The position numbers and the translations under genes are program-made. Shown here piece after piece: positions 41,781 to 42,774 of a stretch of 42,774 nt of DNA; the first letter of the stretch is position 1, and each line of letters starts with the position of its first letter. This DNA comes from an uncultured Lachnospiraceae bacterium (GTDB lineage Bacteria; Bacillota; Clostridia; Lachnospirales; Lachnospiraceae): NCBI GenBank assembly GCA_910588815.1, contig CAJUQY010000009.1:50880-93653 (forward strand). Reading direction: 5' to 3'. Below the pieces are notes generated by a model. The model saw only the letters and a list, made by a program, of their open reading frames with translations. It had not been told where the DNA came from and ran no database searches.

Positions 41781-42209
41781 ATTCATACAGATTATGTATA
41801 TTTTATCAGTAAAATGATTTTGAATTCGATCGGTGCACTGGTGACTGATACGCTGCATAAGGTACGGTTCAACGAGGGGGTAGACGGGAATGCTGTCACA
41901 TCCGCATTTTTAAATACCTACACGCTTGCTCTAAGCGAAACTTTAGGGAGGAGCTATGGCGGGGGTGTTTTGACGTTTGAACCAGGGGAGATGCGCAGGA
42001 TGAGAATTCCTATGAGGGGGGCAGAGCAGCTCGATATTGAGAAAATAGATAAACTTCAGCGAGAGGGAAGGTATGAGGAAATATTGTCCTATACAGACAA
42101 AATTTTATTATATGACAATTTGAATTTGACTCAACAAGAGGTGGCGCTATTACATTCCATATGGAATAAAATGCGGAACCGCAGGCTGATGCGCAAACAG
42201 GGCAGCTAA
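41781..42209 (+). pseudogene. C-terminal remnant of an adenine DNA methyltransferase
   Basis: An open frame encoding the end of an N6-adenine DNA methyltransferase: VTDTLHKVRF, then FLNTYTLALSETLGRSYGGG followed by VLTFEPGEMRRMRIPM and a charged tail. This segment lies in the specificity-side C-terminus of type I/II-like modification enzymes. The catalytic NPPY region and the SAM domain are absent: an in-frame stop lies at 41778-41780 and the first ATG is at 41814. It has no good ribosome site. It is therefore probably what remains of a deleted restriction-modification gene. No restriction gene is adjacent. Confidence 0.65.
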
Positions 42210-42242
42210 GAGCACGGCGGGAGAAGCTGCGGCTTTGTGAAT

Positions 42243-42416
42243 CTAAAAGTCGGGAGAAGCCGGGGCGGAAACGGAGGAACCTTCCTGCTGGCTCCTCTGT
42301 TTTTCCTGCGCCAGAGCGTAAAAACGGGAGGTCATGACGGCCAGATACCCGTAGAACAAAATATAGAGTATGATCATGGAAATGATATAAATGTGCTTTT
42401 GCTTCGGACGTTTCAT
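42243..42416 (-). CDS. Small single-span membrane protein
   Basis: A 57-residue protein starting MKRPKQKHIYIISMIILYIL, with one transmembrane segment (about 8-28) after a basic head, and a Gln/Ser/Pro-rich C-terminal tail probably outside the cell. AGAGGAG lies 8 nt upstream on the minus strand, which supports the call and this start over the longer open frame. I do not recognise a family. Confidence 0.65.
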   Translation of the reverse strand: MKRPKQKHIYIISMIILYILFYGYLAVMTSRFYALAQEKQRSQQEGSSVSAPASPDF

Positions 42417-42639
42417 AAGCCAGGCTCCTCTTTTGTACAAATGTGAATGTGCCCCGTTAACTTGATATTCGGCGCGATATTGGAAAAGATTACCATATTG
42501 TGCGGAAAATGGAAAATACTTCCGCCGCTTGCTATTATATAACACAGGGGACATTGTGGCAAGATGATTCGCTGTGGCAGATGCTGTTGTATGAACGGCG
42601 GCGGGGTGTTTGTATTGAAAAAAGAACATAAGAAAGCCC

Positions 42640-42668
42640 TTGCAATTTGCAGGGGCTTCCTGTATAAT
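42640..42668 (+). promoter_or_regulatory. Strong promoter reading out of the window
   Basis: -35 TTGCAA (42640-42645), a 17-nt spacer and a consensus -10 TATAAT (42663-42668). A hairpin AAGCCCTTGCA/TGCAGGGGCTT overlaps the -35. The last ~100 nt would be an untranslated leader with AGCGAGAGGTTGCTGCCCG and CTGGCGACAAGTCAC. It resembles leaders I associate with ribosomal protein operons such as rpsJ, but that is a weak impression. 42417-42630 holds nothing else I can support. Confidence 0.6.
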
Positions 42669-42774
42669 ATATCGTGCTGTGACATGATAGCGATGAAGCG
42701 AGAGGTTGCTGCCCGTTTAGTGGCAGGTTTTTCCGTGGAGCGAATGTCAAGTTAGGAAACTGGCGACAAGTCAC

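Overview
This window reads as a chromosomal segment of a spore-forming, anaerobic Firmicute, most likely a gut-type Lachnospiraceae (Clostridia). I infer this from gene content: trigger factor-clpP-clpX-lon-engB in series, MecA, SpoVAE, a SleB-type hydrolase, DUF6465, a DegV protein and an RbsB/MglA/MglC-type sugar ABC transporter. Strong AGGAGG ribosome binding sites, consensus SigA promoters and moderately GC-rich coding DNA fit. Genus and species cannot be fixed from the sequence alone. No rRNA, tRNA, CRISPR array, prophage or intact insertion sequence was seen.

Layout. 1-240: three tandem ~86-bp repeats with internal hairpins. 280-1974: dapA-dapB (lysine/diaminopimelate). 2096-2467: small lipoprotein. 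2879-5616: purB-purA (AMP branch of purine synthesis). 5812-7612: HAD phosphatase, mecA (minus strand), small unknown protein. 7788-10333: membrane-anchored GH18 protein overlapping a phosphopantetheinyl transferase. 10560-11423: class II ketose-bisphosphate aldolase. 11490-12180: gene remnants. 12247-16412: dipeptide epimerase and a large WYL-like/SF1 helicase/DUF2726 fusion. 16427-16850: a structured repeat element, then the tig promoter and tandem hairpin repeats. 16868-23083: tig-clpP-clpX-lon-engB. 23085-26629: degV (minus), DUF6465 protein, coiled-coil/SleB hydrolase, spoVAE (minus). 26815-34512: arginine locus, argG divergent from argC-argJ-(sodium-dependent symporter)-argB-argD. 34667-41645: sugar locus with an L-fucose-isomerase-like protein and a ROK regulator on the minus strand, divergent from binding protein-ATPase-permease. 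41781-42774: remnant of an adenine DNA methyltransferase, a small membrane protein, and a strong promoter reading out of the window.

How it works together. Most of the window is housekeeping: amino acid and nucleotide synthesis, protein folding and regulated proteolysis. The arginine promoters are mirror images, each overlapped by ARG-box-like sites, so argG and argCJBD are probably repressed together by an ArgR/AhrC protein. The sugar locus has the form of one regulated catabolic unit, but its substrate cannot be named.

The least ordinary features are (a) two dispersed ~176-bp long-inverted-repeat elements directly after the helicase gene and after argJ, sharing core motifs but carrying different stem sequences; (b) tandem repeats in the tig leader whose hairpin arms differ by a compensatory base-pair change; (c) the large WYL-like/helicase/nuclease-like fusion; and (d) fragments of decayed genes at two places. 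I found no complete multi-gene system that I could defend as new. The repeats and the helicase fusion are the best candidates for follow-up.
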